DNA from: UBA1447 sp964627535
GTDB lineage: Bacteria > Bacillota > Clostridia > Oscillospirales > Acutalibacteraceae
Assembly (NCBI GenBank): GCA_964627535.1
Contig: CAZVJW010000009.1
Coordinates: 34,698 to 98,697 of the forward strand
Reading direction: 5' to 3'
Length of the DNA: 64,000 nt
Of the stretch, positions 1-8,249 are shown piece after piece (position 1 is the stretch's first letter; each line of letters begins with the position of its first letter). The translations under genes were made by a program, and so were the position numbers. Below the pieces are notes generated by a model. The model was not told where the DNA came from. It made no database searches and saw nothing but the letters and a program-made list of their open reading frames with translations.

Positions 1-590
1 TTTATTCTTTCGGCATAAACAGCGGTTACATTATTGTTTTTCTTTCTGCTGTCCGTAAATCCGGTTTTTATATCACCCGGCATGACATTTGTGATATTAA
101 TGTTGAAAGGTTTTACTTCAAGCTGCATCGCATTAAAAAGCGAATTAACGGCAGCCTTGCTCGCCGAATAAAAGCCCTGAAACGGCAGATAAAAAACAGC
201 CGCGAGTGAGCTGACATTGACAATTCGCCCTCCCCCGTTTTCACGCATTGAAGGGACAACTTCCCTTGCCAGCCTGAAGGCTCCAAAGAAGTTGACATTG
301 AAAATATAATTCGCGCTATCATCCGAAGTATCTTCCAACGCACCGGATATACCCATTCCGGCATTGTTGACAAGCAAATCTATTCTACTCTCACATTCCA
401 AAACTGCAGCTACTCCCCGTTTTATATCCTCGGGCTTTGTTATATCGACCGGAACAGATTCGACGCCCGGGATATTGGTTCTGCTGCGGTTAAAGGCATA
501 GACTTTATATCCGCTTTTTACCAGAAGGATTGCTGTTTCTCTGCCGATACCGGAGGATGCGCCCGAAACAATTGCTATACGATCAGCCAT
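1..590 (-). CDS. Short-chain dehydrogenase/reductase, 3' end cut by window edge
   Basis: Reading the minus strand from the ATG at 590 gives an open frame to the window edge (196 codons). It starts MADRIAIVSGASSGIGRE. It shows the classical SDR Rossmann pattern (GASSGIG, residues 10-16), the NNAG motif near residue 80, a serine in NVSS and the catalytic YSASK. Family knowledge: NAD(P)-dependent oxidoreductase; substrate unknown. It is the third gene of a tight minus-strand cluster, 12 bp after the CPBP protease gene. The C-terminal substrate-binding part lies outside the window. Confidence 0.9.
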   Translation of the reverse strand, partial: MADRIAIVSGASSGIGRETAILLVKSGYKVYAFNRSRTNIPGVESVPVDITKPEDIKRGVAAVLECESRIDLLVNNAGMGISGALEDTSDDSANYIFNVNFFGAFRLAREVVPSMRENGGGRIVNVSSLAAVFYLPFQGFYSASKAAVNSLFNAMQLEVKPFNINITNVMPGDIKTGFTDSRKKNNNVTAVYAERI

Positions 591-602
591 ATTTGCTACT
601 CC

Positions 603-1343
603 CTAAAACAGTTTTGTGTACATATCAAGGCTGAACCCTAAAAGAAAATGGACAGCCATTGACGGAAAAACCGACTTTGACTTATATGCAATAAATCCCA
701 GAATGAATCCTCCGAAAACCGCGGAAAATGTCTCGGCTATCGGTTTGCCGAAACCCGCAATTGAGGAGTGTACAAGCGCCGAGATCATGGTGGAAAAAGC
801 AATGGCAAGGGCCGGCCCGTATCGGCTGTTCATGTTGAAAAACCCGAATCCCCTGAACATATATTCCCATCCGAAATAATAAGCAAGCAACGAAAGATAA
901 TAAAGCAGGAAATATTTTGCGGAGGCAAATACAAGATCGCCGCTTAGCGGATACAGTTCTTTCATCTGCGGGTCTCCGACAGCGCTGAGTGAGACAATCG
1001 GTGCAATAATGAGGGCAAGAAGTATGATCTTAATATTGATTTTTTTATTTCTGAAGTTAAGCCCTATATCCGCAAATTTCTGTTTTGTGGCAAACTTCAC
1101 AACGGGGATAGAGAGCACAAAGAAGAATATGAATGCCATAAAATTATGATAAATGTATTTATAATATAGCATGGTATCGGCATCGGTGAAATAGGTTCCG
1201 AACATCTTCACAAAAAAGTCCTGTATCCCGAAATAATAATAGCACGCAAGCGCAAATGTAATATAGACTACGGCAATTACGGTATTTTTATCAGCACCCC
1301 GAAAAACAAGATTCAGTTCGTTTTTAATTGTATTAATCATCAT
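603..1343 (-). CDS. CPBP family intramembrane glutamic endopeptidase (CAAX protease-like)
   Basis: A 246-residue protein with about seven hydrophobic segments. The CPBP signature is visible: WEYMFRGF (motif 1, normally EExxxR, here with W in the first Glu position), a conserved His in SALVHS (motif 2) and MAVHFLLGFSLD (motif 3). Members are membrane proteases acting in prenyl-protein processing, bacteriocin immunity or signalling; nothing here says which. The gene begins one base after the stop of the upstream epimerase, so the two are probably translationally coupled. Confidence 0.85.
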   Translation of the reverse strand: MMINTIKNELNLVFRGADKNTVIAVVYITFALACYYYFGIQDFFVKMFGTYFTDADTMLYYKYIYHNFMAFIFFFVLSIPVVKFATKQKFADIGLNFRNKKINIKIILLALIIAPIVSLSAVGDPQMKELYPLSGDLVFASAKYFLLYYLSLLAYYFGWEYMFRGFGFFNMNSRYGPALAIAFSTMISALVHSSIAGFGKPIAETFSAVFGGFILGFIAYKSKSVFPSMAVHFLLGFSLDMYTKLF

Positions 1344-1344
1344 A

Positions 1345-2361
1345 CTACCTCTTCACTTTAATATTTTTCGGCATGCCTTCGAACCACTCGGCCGTTCTTT
1401 TTGTACCCTCCTCAAGAGATACTTCGGGTTTATAACCAAACCTCATCTTGGCCTTTTCGATGGAGAAGTGATAATCGTGACAATTTTGCTCAACGGAAAA
1501 AAGCGTTATCAACGGCATAGTTTTGATCTTAAACAAATGATAAAAACCCTCAATTGTCTTTGCAGTCATTATAGACATCTGAGACGGCAGGCTCATAAAC
1601 CTCGGTTTTACCCCGAGCGCTTTCGCCGTATGAGTCAGATATTCCGCAAGTGTTTCGCCGTAGCCGTCGGTAAGATTATAATCATCGTTATATGCCGAAG
1701 GAGTTATACTGGCCAAATATATCCCTTTAACAAGATTCCCTGCATAAACAAAACAGCTTTTATACCGGCCTTTATCAACAACTGCCATCTTTCCTTTTGA
1801 TACAAGGCGATAAAGATCATAAGATGAGGTCATATCGTTGTCACCGTAAACGTTGCCGGGCCTTATAACAACATAATTCTGACCGATTTTTTTACAGTAG
1901 TCCATTACCATTGTTTCGGCATGAAGTTTTGAAAGCGGATAAGGGTTTTGCATTGGCCTCTTATCCCCCGTTTCCGGTAAATCCCGAAAACCATAATACC
2001 CGTAAACAGCCACTGAACTCAAATAAACGAACGCTTCGCTTCCAACTGCTTTCGCATAATCAATCACTCTGCGTGTCCCGTCCACATTAACACGGTCAAA
2101 ATCTTCGATATTACCCCAAGCACTCACTTTACCCGCTATTTGGTAGACATAATCTACCGCTCCGAGGGAGCTGAAATCGAAGCTGAGCAAATCGCCCTTA
2201 AAAACCTTGACTTTGCCGTCATCGATATACCCGTTGAGTTTCGAATTGAGGCTTTTTTCTTTCATGTCAACACCTGAAACCTCAAATCCCTCCTCAACAA
2301 GAAGGGTGGCAAGATGCGCGCCGATAAAACCACAGACGCCTGTAACAAGTGCTTTTTTCAT
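1345..2361 (-). CDS. NAD-dependent epimerase/dehydratase family protein
   Basis: The start is placed at the ATG at 2361, preceded by GGGGGA; a longer frame to 2544 adds an AT-rich hydrophobic stretch with no ribosome site. The 338-residue product starts MKKALVTGVCGFIGAH with the GxxGxxG nucleotide fold, has SSVAVYG and the catalytic YPLSK, and resembles extended SDRs such as 3-beta-hydroxysteroid dehydrogenase or UDP-sugar epimerases. First gene of the three-gene cluster. The substrate cannot be named from sequence. Confidence 0.88.
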   Translation of the reverse strand: MKKALVTGVCGFIGAHLATLLVEEGFEVSGVDMKEKSLNSKLNGYIDDGKVKVFKGDLLSFDFSSLGAVDYVYQIAGKVSAWGNIEDFDRVNVDGTRRVIDYAKAVGSEAFVYLSSVAVYGYYGFRDLPETGDKRPMQNPYPLSKLHAETMVMDYCKKIGQNYVVIRPGNVYGDNDMTSSYDLYRLVSKGKMAVVDKGRYKSCFVYAGNLVKGIYLASITPSAYNDDYNLTDGYGETLAEYLTHTAKALGVKPRFMSLPSQMSIMTAKTIEGFYHLFKIKTMPLITLFSVEQNCHDYHFSIEKAKMRFGYKPEVSLEEGTKRTAEWFEGMPKNIKVKR

Positions 2362-2670
2362 ATTTTTCCCCCATACATATATATTTGTGTCAAGCATAAA
2401 AAAAGCAAAAACTAAAATTGCAAGAAATATAAATGAATTTGACTGCATTAAGTTATTAATTATTATATTCAAATTTATTATATACCCGGTTAGAAAAAAT
2501 GCAACAGCGAATATTACCTTTTCATACCGCTTTTTATATAACAATTCATATGAAAGGCGCTATATATTATCGGAGATTTTATATAGTTGTATTTATGCTT
2601 GAAAGGATATTTCTTATGTGTTAAAATTAACAGACAATAAATGAAGACATTTAATTCGGAGGTAATATAC

Positions 2671-3519
2671 ATGAAAATTTCCACGCAAACCTGTGTTCTG
2701 AGCAGCCTGTTTGGCGATGCAGAAACGATCAAGATTTTAGCGGAGGCAGGTTATGACTGCATCGACTATTCTATGTTCGGCAGCAAGGTTGAATCTCCGA
2801 TTTTCGGGGATGATTATGAAAACTATACACGGGAACTGAAGCATATTGCGGATGAAAGCGGCATCTGTTTTAACCAGACACATGCCCCTTTCCCTTCGCT
2901 GAAGGCCGATGATGTCGCATATAATGAAAGAATTTTACCGCTCATTATCCGCTCCATTGCGGTTACCTCTATCCTTGGTGCGAAGCATGTTATCGTGCAT
3001 CCCACCGCGATACCGGCAAATAAAAAGGAATACAATATCGAATTTTTCAGCTCTCTGATACCTGCTTGCAAAGAACATAATGTTATGGTTGCACTTGAAA
3101 ATATGTTCGGCAGCAATCAAAACAACGGCCAGATTATCGCTAACGTCTGCAGCACCGGTAAGGAGTTTTGCGAATACCTCGATGCACTGGACTCCCGCTG
3201 GTTCATTGCCTGTCTTGATACTGGGCATGCGGGGCTTGTGGGCGAAACAGCCGAAAACATGGTGAGAACCCTGGGGCACGACCGTTTGAAGGCGCTGCAT
3301 GTGCACGACAACAATCATCTGCGCGACCTGCACACCCTGCCGTTTACCCACTGCCTCAATTGGCAGGCGATAACGGCGGCACTCAAAGAGATAAAATATT
3401 CCGGCGATTTCACCTTTGAAGCGGACAGTTTTCTAAAAGGATTCCCAAAGGATCTTGTTATCCCCGCCTGCAAATTTATGCTGGAGACAGGGCGCTATCT
3501 GGCAGCGCAATGCGAATAA
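2671..3519 (+). CDS. Sugar phosphate isomerase/epimerase family protein (TIM barrel)
   Basis: The start is the ATG at 2671, 10 bp after GGAGG; an upstream in-frame ATG at 2641 has no such site. The 282-residue protein has the xylose isomerase-like TIM-barrel pattern: HAPFPS, VIVHPTA, VALENMFG (metal-ligand Glu), ACLDTGHAGL and HVHDNN, all typical metal-binding turns. Likely converts a keto/aldo sugar or inositol-type substrate. It is 18 bp upstream of the amidohydrolase, so the pair probably shares a catabolic step. Confidence 0.85.
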   Translation: MKISTQTCVLSSLFGDAETIKILAEAGYDCIDYSMFGSKVESPIFGDDYENYTRELKHIADESGICFNQTHAPFPSLKADDVAYNERILPLIIRSIAVTSILGAKHVIVHPTAIPANKKEYNIEFFSSLIPACKEHNVMVALENMFGSNQNNGQIIANVCSTGKEFCEYLDALDSRWFIACLDTGHAGLVGETAENMVRTLGHDRLKALHVHDNNHLRDLHTLPFTHCLNWQAITAALKEIKYSGDFTFEADSFLKGFPKDLVIPACKFMLETGRYLAAQCE

Positions 3520-3537
3520 CAGGAAGGGTTTAATCAT

Positions 3538-4335
3538 ATGATTTTTGCCAATCATGCACATATTTTTCCTGCCGAACTCAGGGAGGACGGCGATTTAAAC
3601 GCGCTCAGACGGCTCATGGACGAATGCGGAATCGACAAATGTGTTGCCTTCGCGACCTTTCCCGGCAGATTTGCAGAACTCAAACTTAAGATCAACAACA
3701 ATGTCTGGCTCTATGAGCAAATCAAAAATGATGCCGCATTTACGGGATTCGGTACAATTGATTTTGAAAAAGATAACCTCGAAGAACAGGTTGATCTTAT
3801 TGCCTCGCTCGGATTCAAAGGGCTAAAGCTTCACCCGCCGGCGCAGGAATTCGCGATTCTGGAAGAACGGGCGCTGCGGGTATATGACCGCGCGCAAGGC
3901 CATGCGCTTTTTCTGTCCTTCCATACCGGAGTGCACTGGTCGCGTTTAAAGGACAACCTGCCAATTCAGTATGACGAAGTGGCTTACAACTTTCCCGACC
4001 TGCGTTTCAGCATGGAGCATATCGGCGGATACAGTTTCTTCAATGACGCGCTTGCGGTAATTGCTAACAATAAGCGCAACGGTCGCCAGCCCCGAGTTTT
4101 CGCCGGATGGACCAGTATTGACAGCGCGCAAGGCGGCGCTTGGACGCTGACCGATACCCAGCTTGAAACCGTCGTCGCCCAGACAGGCGAGGAAAAAAGC
4201 ATTTTCGGGCTCGATTTCCCCTTCAAAAAAGCTGAATACATCACAGCGTCCATAAAAAGGATACAATCATTAAATATTACAGATACAGCAAAGGAAAAAA
4301 TTCTTGGACGCAACTTAGAAAGAGAGCTCAGTTAG
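3538..4335 (+). CDS. Amidohydrolase 2-type TIM-barrel metal-dependent hydrolase
   Basis: 265 residues, beginning MIFANHAHIFP with the metal-binding HxH near the N-terminus. KGLKLHPP, LSFHTGVHW and SMEHIGG are the later histidine turns, and GLDFPF supplies the C-terminal Asp of the fold. AGGAAGGG precedes the start. Family knowledge: PF04909 enzymes hydrolyse or decarboxylate ring and acyl substrates. Together with the upstream isomerase-like gene this looks like a two-gene catabolic operon; the substrate is unknown. Confidence 0.8.
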   Translation: MIFANHAHIFPAELREDGDLNALRRLMDECGIDKCVAFATFPGRFAELKLKINNNVWLYEQIKNDAAFTGFGTIDFEKDNLEEQVDLIASLGFKGLKLHPPAQEFAILEERALRVYDRAQGHALFLSFHTGVHWSRLKDNLPIQYDEVAYNFPDLRFSMEHIGGYSFFNDALAVIANNKRNGRQPRVFAGWTSIDSAQGGAWTLTDTQLETVVAQTGEEKSIFGLDFPFKKAEYITASIKRIQSLNITDTAKEKILGRNLERELS

Positions 4336-4439
4336 TTTCCGGTATTACATACAAGAAACAATATAAAGCAGGGTATTAACGGCATTTCATCTTGAACACC
4401 CAAATTTTTATTTTTTTGCAAATTATTTATAATAAATTG

Positions 4440-4468
4440 ATGACAAAACGCAGACAATATGGTATAAT
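4440..4468 (+). promoter_or_regulatory. Promoter of the phoH-ybeY-dgkA-era run
   Basis: ATGACA (4440-4445), 17-bp spacer, TATAAT (4463-4468). The -10 is perfect and the -35 differs from consensus at one base. It lies about 55 bp upstream of the phoH start. Confidence 0.65.
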
Positions 4469-4522
4469 CTAACAAAATATTTAAAATTTATTATGTTATT
4501 TGACATAAATCGGAAGTGTGTT

Positions 4523-5488
4523 ATGTTCGAACAGACAATCAATGTTGACCGGATGGAAGAAGCTGTCAGTCTTTTCGGCAGTTTTGATGAGAATATCAAG
4601 CTTATTGAAAATGAATTCGATATTACTGTTATAAGCAGAGGCTCCGAGCTGAAGGTTACCGGTGAGGAAGAAAATGTTTCTAAAGGGATCCGCGCTATCA
4701 ATGGTCTTCTGCTGCTTATCAGCAGGGGTGAAACGCTGAGCGATTTGAATATTCGCTATGTTCTTTCCCTTGTGAACGAAAACAGTGAAGACAAACTTTC
4801 GGAAATGACTGCGGACTGTGTGTGCATTACCTCCCGAGGACGTCCTGTCAAGCCAAAAACACTGGGTCAAAAAAAATATATTGAAGCCATGAAGCAAAAC
4901 ACCATCGTCCTCAGTATCGGTCCCGCCGGCACCGGTAAAACATACTTGGCGGTTGCGATGGCCGTAACGGCATTAAGAGCTAAGGACGTCAGCAGAATAA
5001 TCCTTACCCGCCCGGCTGTGGAAGCAGGCGAAAAGCTGGGTTTTCTACCCGGTGATTTACAGCATAAAGTCGACCCGTATCTCCGTCCGCTCTACGATGC
5101 TTTGTTTGATATGCTCGGCGCCGAAAACTTTCAGAAGCATCAGGAACGGGGCAACATTGAAGTAGCGCCTTTGGCTTATATGCGCGGGCGTACGCTGGAT
5201 GACAGTTTCATCATACTTGACGAGGCTCAGAACACCACAGCGGAACAGATGAAAATGTTTTTAACGCGCCTCGGGTTCAATTCTAAAATGGTGGTCACCG
5301 GTGACATTACGCAAATCGATCTTCCGGAGGGAAAGCGTTCCGGACTTATAGATGCTGTTAAAATTTTAAAAGGTATTGAAGGCATTTCAACTGTCCGCTT
5401 GTCGGAAAAGGATGTTGTACGCCATAAACTGGTTCAGGATATTGTCAAGGCATATGAAAAAAACGAGGAGGCCAGAAAAAGGAAATGA
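4523..5488 (+). CDS. phoH: PhoH family ATPase
   Basis: The ATG at 4523 follows GGAAG and gives a 321-residue protein starting MFEQTINVD, the usual PhoH length; the in-frame ATG at 4493 lacks a site. An N-terminal KH-like region is followed by the P-loop GPAGTGKT and a Walker B in FIILDEAQNTT. PhoH proteins are NTPases linked to RNA metabolism and nearly always precede ybeY. It overlaps ybeY by 4 bp (ATGA). Confidence 0.95.
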   Translation: MFEQTINVDRMEEAVSLFGSFDENIKLIENEFDITVISRGSELKVTGEEENVSKGIRAINGLLLLISRGETLSDLNIRYVLSLVNENSEDKLSEMTADCVCITSRGRPVKPKTLGQKKYIEAMKQNTIVLSIGPAGTGKTYLAVAMAVTALRAKDVSRIILTRPAVEAGEKLGFLPGDLQHKVDPYLRPLYDALFDMLGAENFQKHQERGNIEVAPLAYMRGRTLDDSFIILDEAQNTTAEQMKMFLTRLGFNSKMVVTGDITQIDLPEGKRSGLIDAVKILKGIEGISTVRLSEKDVVRHKLVQDIVKAYEKNEEARKRK

Positions 5489-5994
5489 TAGAGAAGGTTA
5501 AGGTCGTAATTACAAACGACCAAAGAGAAATTAAAATCCCAACCGGTGTGCGAATGCTTGTGCGCCGCTGCTGTACAGCTGTTCTTGTAGATGAAGGCTT
5601 TAACGGCGCTGCCGAGGTCAGCGTACGCTTTGTTGACGATGATGAAATCCAGCGTTTAAACCTTAAATACCGCGGGATTGATTCCAGCACCGATGTGCTT
5701 TCCTTCCCGTTAGGGATCGAAGGTGTTTATGATGTCAATAACGATACCGGTGCGCAGTTGCTTGGCGATATCGTTATATCCATACCGCATGCTGTTGAGC
5801 AGTCTGAACGCTTCGGTCATTCCCTGCAGAGAGAAATCGGTTATTTAACCGTTCACTCAATGCTGCATCTTTTGGGTTATGACCACGAAAACGGCGGATT
5901 GGAGCTTGTGCGAATGCGGGAAAAAGAAGAAACCGCCCTGACACAGCTCGGGCTAAAAAGAAACGGAAGTTATTATATGGAGGATGAGGCATGA
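5485..5994 (+). CDS. ybeY: Endoribonuclease YbeY (rRNA maturation)
   Basis: A 169-residue metalloprotein with the diagnostic zinc motif HSMLHLLGYDHE near residue 130. Family knowledge: acts in 16S rRNA 3'-end maturation and ribosome quality control. It is coupled to phoH by ATGA at its start and to dgkA by ATGA at its end. Confidence 0.96.
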   Translation: MIEKVKVVITNDQREIKIPTGVRMLVRRCCTAVLVDEGFNGAAEVSVRFVDDDEIQRLNLKYRGIDSSTDVLSFPLGIEGVYDVNNDTGAQLLGDIVISIPHAVEQSERFGHSLQREIGYLTVHSMLHLLGYDHENGGLELVRMREKEETALTQLGLKRNGSYYMEDEA

Positions 5995-6524
5995 AAGCCT
6001 TAGCCAAAAGTTTCGTTTTCGCCTGCCAGGGGTTTATTTATTGCCTGCATAATGAGCGCAACATGAGAATTCATCTTGCGTTCTCTCTTTATATGTATTC
6101 ATTTTTAATATTCTATGATTTTTTCAAATTGAGCAAGCTGGAATTTGCGGTACTTTTTATCGCAAACGCACTTGTTATGATGGGCGAGCTGATAAACACT
6201 GCCGTTGAAACAACCATCAACCTCGTAGAAAAAAAATATAATAAAATGGCAAAAATCGCCAAGGACACCGCTGCGGCAGGGGTAATGATCGCCGCGGTTT
6301 TTGCGGTTGCAATCGGAGTTGTTTTACTTTGGCAGCCCGATGCTTTTGAAAAACTTTTTTCTTATTATGCGAACAATACCGTTATGCTGGTTTGCTTTTC
6401 AGCAAGCCTTATACTCAGTTTGATATATATTTTCATCGGTCCGTTGGCTGTCAGGGATTTTTTACATGGCAATTCAAAACACACTCACAAGTATCATTCG
6501 AAATTTAAGGGAGCAAAAAAATGA
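5991..6524 (+). CDS. dgkA: Diacylglycerol kinase family protein / undecaprenol kinase
   Basis: The small integral-membrane kinase signature is clear: HNERNMRIH at the N-terminus and GELINTAVETTIN (ENTAIE-like motif) around residue 65. In Gram-positive bacteria this family phosphorylates undecaprenol. At 177 residues it is longer than the usual ~125 because of an extra C-terminal hydrophobic pair (TVMLVCFSASLILSLIYIFIG) and a basic tail. It overlaps ybeY and era by 4 bp each. Confidence 0.9.
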   Translation: MKALAKSFVFACQGFIYCLHNERNMRIHLAFSLYMYSFLIFYDFFKLSKLEFAVLFIANALVMMGELINTAVETTINLVEKKYNKMAKIAKDTAAAGVMIAAVFAVAIGVVLLWQPDAFEKLFSYYANNTVMLVCFSASLILSLIYIFIGPLAVRDFLHGNSKHTHKYHSKFKGAKK

Positions 6525-7408
6525 CCAAAACCGCGTTTGTCGCAATTGTCGGCTGCCCGAATGTGGGCAAATCATCTATTCTCAATCATCTCATCGGGCA
6601 AAAGGTGGCAATCGTTTCCGAAAAACCGCAGACGACCCGCACCAAAATAATGGGTGTTTTAACCAAGGGTGATATTCAGCTTGTTTTTACCGATACACCC
6701 GGCTTTCACCGTCCCCGTACAAAACTTGGTGAAAAAATGGTTAAAGCCATCGGGGACAGCATATCCGGCGTTGATGCCTGCCTTTTTGTGGTTGAACCCG
6801 AGGGTGACCTGCGCGCAGCCGAAACCGAATTGCTTGAAAAATTTAAAACTCAGAAATTGCCTGTAATTTTAGCAATCAACAAAATTGATACCCTGCTTCA
6901 CAGAGACACCCTTATAGCAAGAATTATAAAGTTTTCAGAGCTCTATGATTTTGAGGCGGTTGTTCCTATTTCCGCCACTAAGGGCGACAATATGGATGCG
7001 CTCGCAGACGAGCTGAACAAACTTGCCGGGCCGTCAGAATTTTATTTTCCTGAAGACACCCTGACAGACCAGCCGGAAAGAGTAATTGCGGCGGAAATTA
7101 TCCGCGAAAAGCTTTTACGTTTGCTTGACAAGGAAATACCTCACGGTATTGCGGTAAATATAGAAAAGATGAAGGAACGCGAAGGTTCGGATTTGCTGGA
7201 TATTGATGCCAATATATTCTGCGAAAAAGAGAGCCACAAAGGCATTATCATCGGCAAGAATGGAGAAATGCTGAAAAGAGTATCCACCCGTGCCAGAGAA
7301 GATATGGAAAAGTTTTTTCAATGCAGGATTAATCTGCATTGTTGGGTCAAGGTCAAAGAGGACTGGAGAAACCGCGAAGGCCTCATCCATAACTTTGGAC
7401 TTGATTGA
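6521..7408 (+). CDS. era: GTPase Era
   Basis: 295 residues. G1 is GCPNVGKSS, G3 is DTPG in FTDTPGFHRP, G4 is NKID, and a C-terminal KH domain contains GIIIGKNGEMLK. Era binds the 3' end of 16S rRNA and helps 30S assembly. It follows dgkA in the standard Firmicutes order. Confidence 0.97.
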   Translation: MTKTAFVAIVGCPNVGKSSILNHLIGQKVAIVSEKPQTTRTKIMGVLTKGDIQLVFTDTPGFHRPRTKLGEKMVKAIGDSISGVDACLFVVEPEGDLRAAETELLEKFKTQKLPVILAINKIDTLLHRDTLIARIIKFSELYDFEAVVPISATKGDNMDALADELNKLAGPSEFYFPEDTLTDQPERVIAAEIIREKLLRLLDKEIPHGIAVNIEKMKEREGSDLLDIDANIFCEKESHKGIIIGKNGEMLKRVSTRAREDMEKFFQCRINLHCWVKVKEDWRNREGLIHNFGLD

Positions 7409-7486
7409 GAAAAGCAGTTATTGGGCAGCGGGAAAAAAGGATAAATAAAAAAGGTTATAACGGTTAAATCCCATGGAGGCCATATA

Positions 7487-8227
7487 ATGCAAATGAATAC
7501 CGACGGCTTGGTGATAAAAGCCACCGATACCGGTGAAAGCGACCGTGTTGTGACAGTACTGACAAAAGATTTCGGAATTGTCCGCGCCTTTGCAAACGGT
7601 GCGAAGCGGATGAAAAGCCGTTCACAAAGCGCCACGCAGCTGTTAAGTTATTCCCGCTTCTCGATATACAAAAGCAAAGAAAGCTATATCATTGATGAGG
7701 CTCAATGCATAGAAGTATTTTTTAAACTGCGGGAGGATATCGAAAGACTTTCTCTCGCCCAATATTTTTGTGAACTTGCAGGCGAGCTTACACCGGAAAT
7801 GGATTATACCGAGGACTACTTGAAACTGATGCTCAACTCCCTGCATTATTTAGCAAACGGGAACCGTCCGCAACTTTTGCTTAAAGCCTTGACGGAACTG
7901 CGCATGCTTTGCCTTGCCGGCTATATGCCCGATTTAACGGCCTGTTCAATATGCGGAAAATTCGAAGACAGTCTTATGTTTTTCGATGAAGAGAACAGCC
8001 AAATTTTCTGTTCGGACTGCAGCAAACAGGGTATGCCTGTCGGCATGGGTATTTTAACGGCAATGAGGCATATTTGTTACGCTGACAATGTAAAGCTTTA
8101 CGCCTTTACGCTTCCCGATGAAAGCCTGAAAATTCTTTCTCGGGTTACAGAGAATTATCTTGCAGTTCAAGTACAAAGAAATTTTAATACTCTTGATTTT
8201 TATAAATCTTTAATGCTAAGCAATTAA
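7487..8227 (+). CDS. recO: DNA repair protein RecO
   Basis: 246 residues starting MQMNTDGLVIKATDTGESDRVV, an N-terminal OB fold. A C-terminal zinc finger is formed by CSIC and CSDC (near residues 156 and 179). RecO loads RecA via RecFOR and anneals ssDNA. GGAGG sits 9 bp upstream of the start. Placement next to era is usual. Confidence 0.94.
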   Translation: MQMNTDGLVIKATDTGESDRVVTVLTKDFGIVRAFANGAKRMKSRSQSATQLLSYSRFSIYKSKESYIIDEAQCIEVFFKLREDIERLSLAQYFCELAGELTPEMDYTEDYLKLMLNSLHYLANGNRPQLLLKALTELRMLCLAGYMPDLTACSICGKFEDSLMFFDEENSQIFCSDCSKQGMPVGMGILTAMRHICYADNVKLYAFTLPDESLKILSRVTENYLAVQVQRNFNTLDFYKSLMLSN

Positions 8228-8249
8228 ATTAAATTTTTGGGAGACAGCC

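Noticed and set aside
2362..2544. 61-residue N-terminal extension of the epimerase
   Set aside because: Hydrophobic AT-rich translation with no ribosome site; the internal ATG at 2361 has GGGGGA and begins the Rossmann motif directly.
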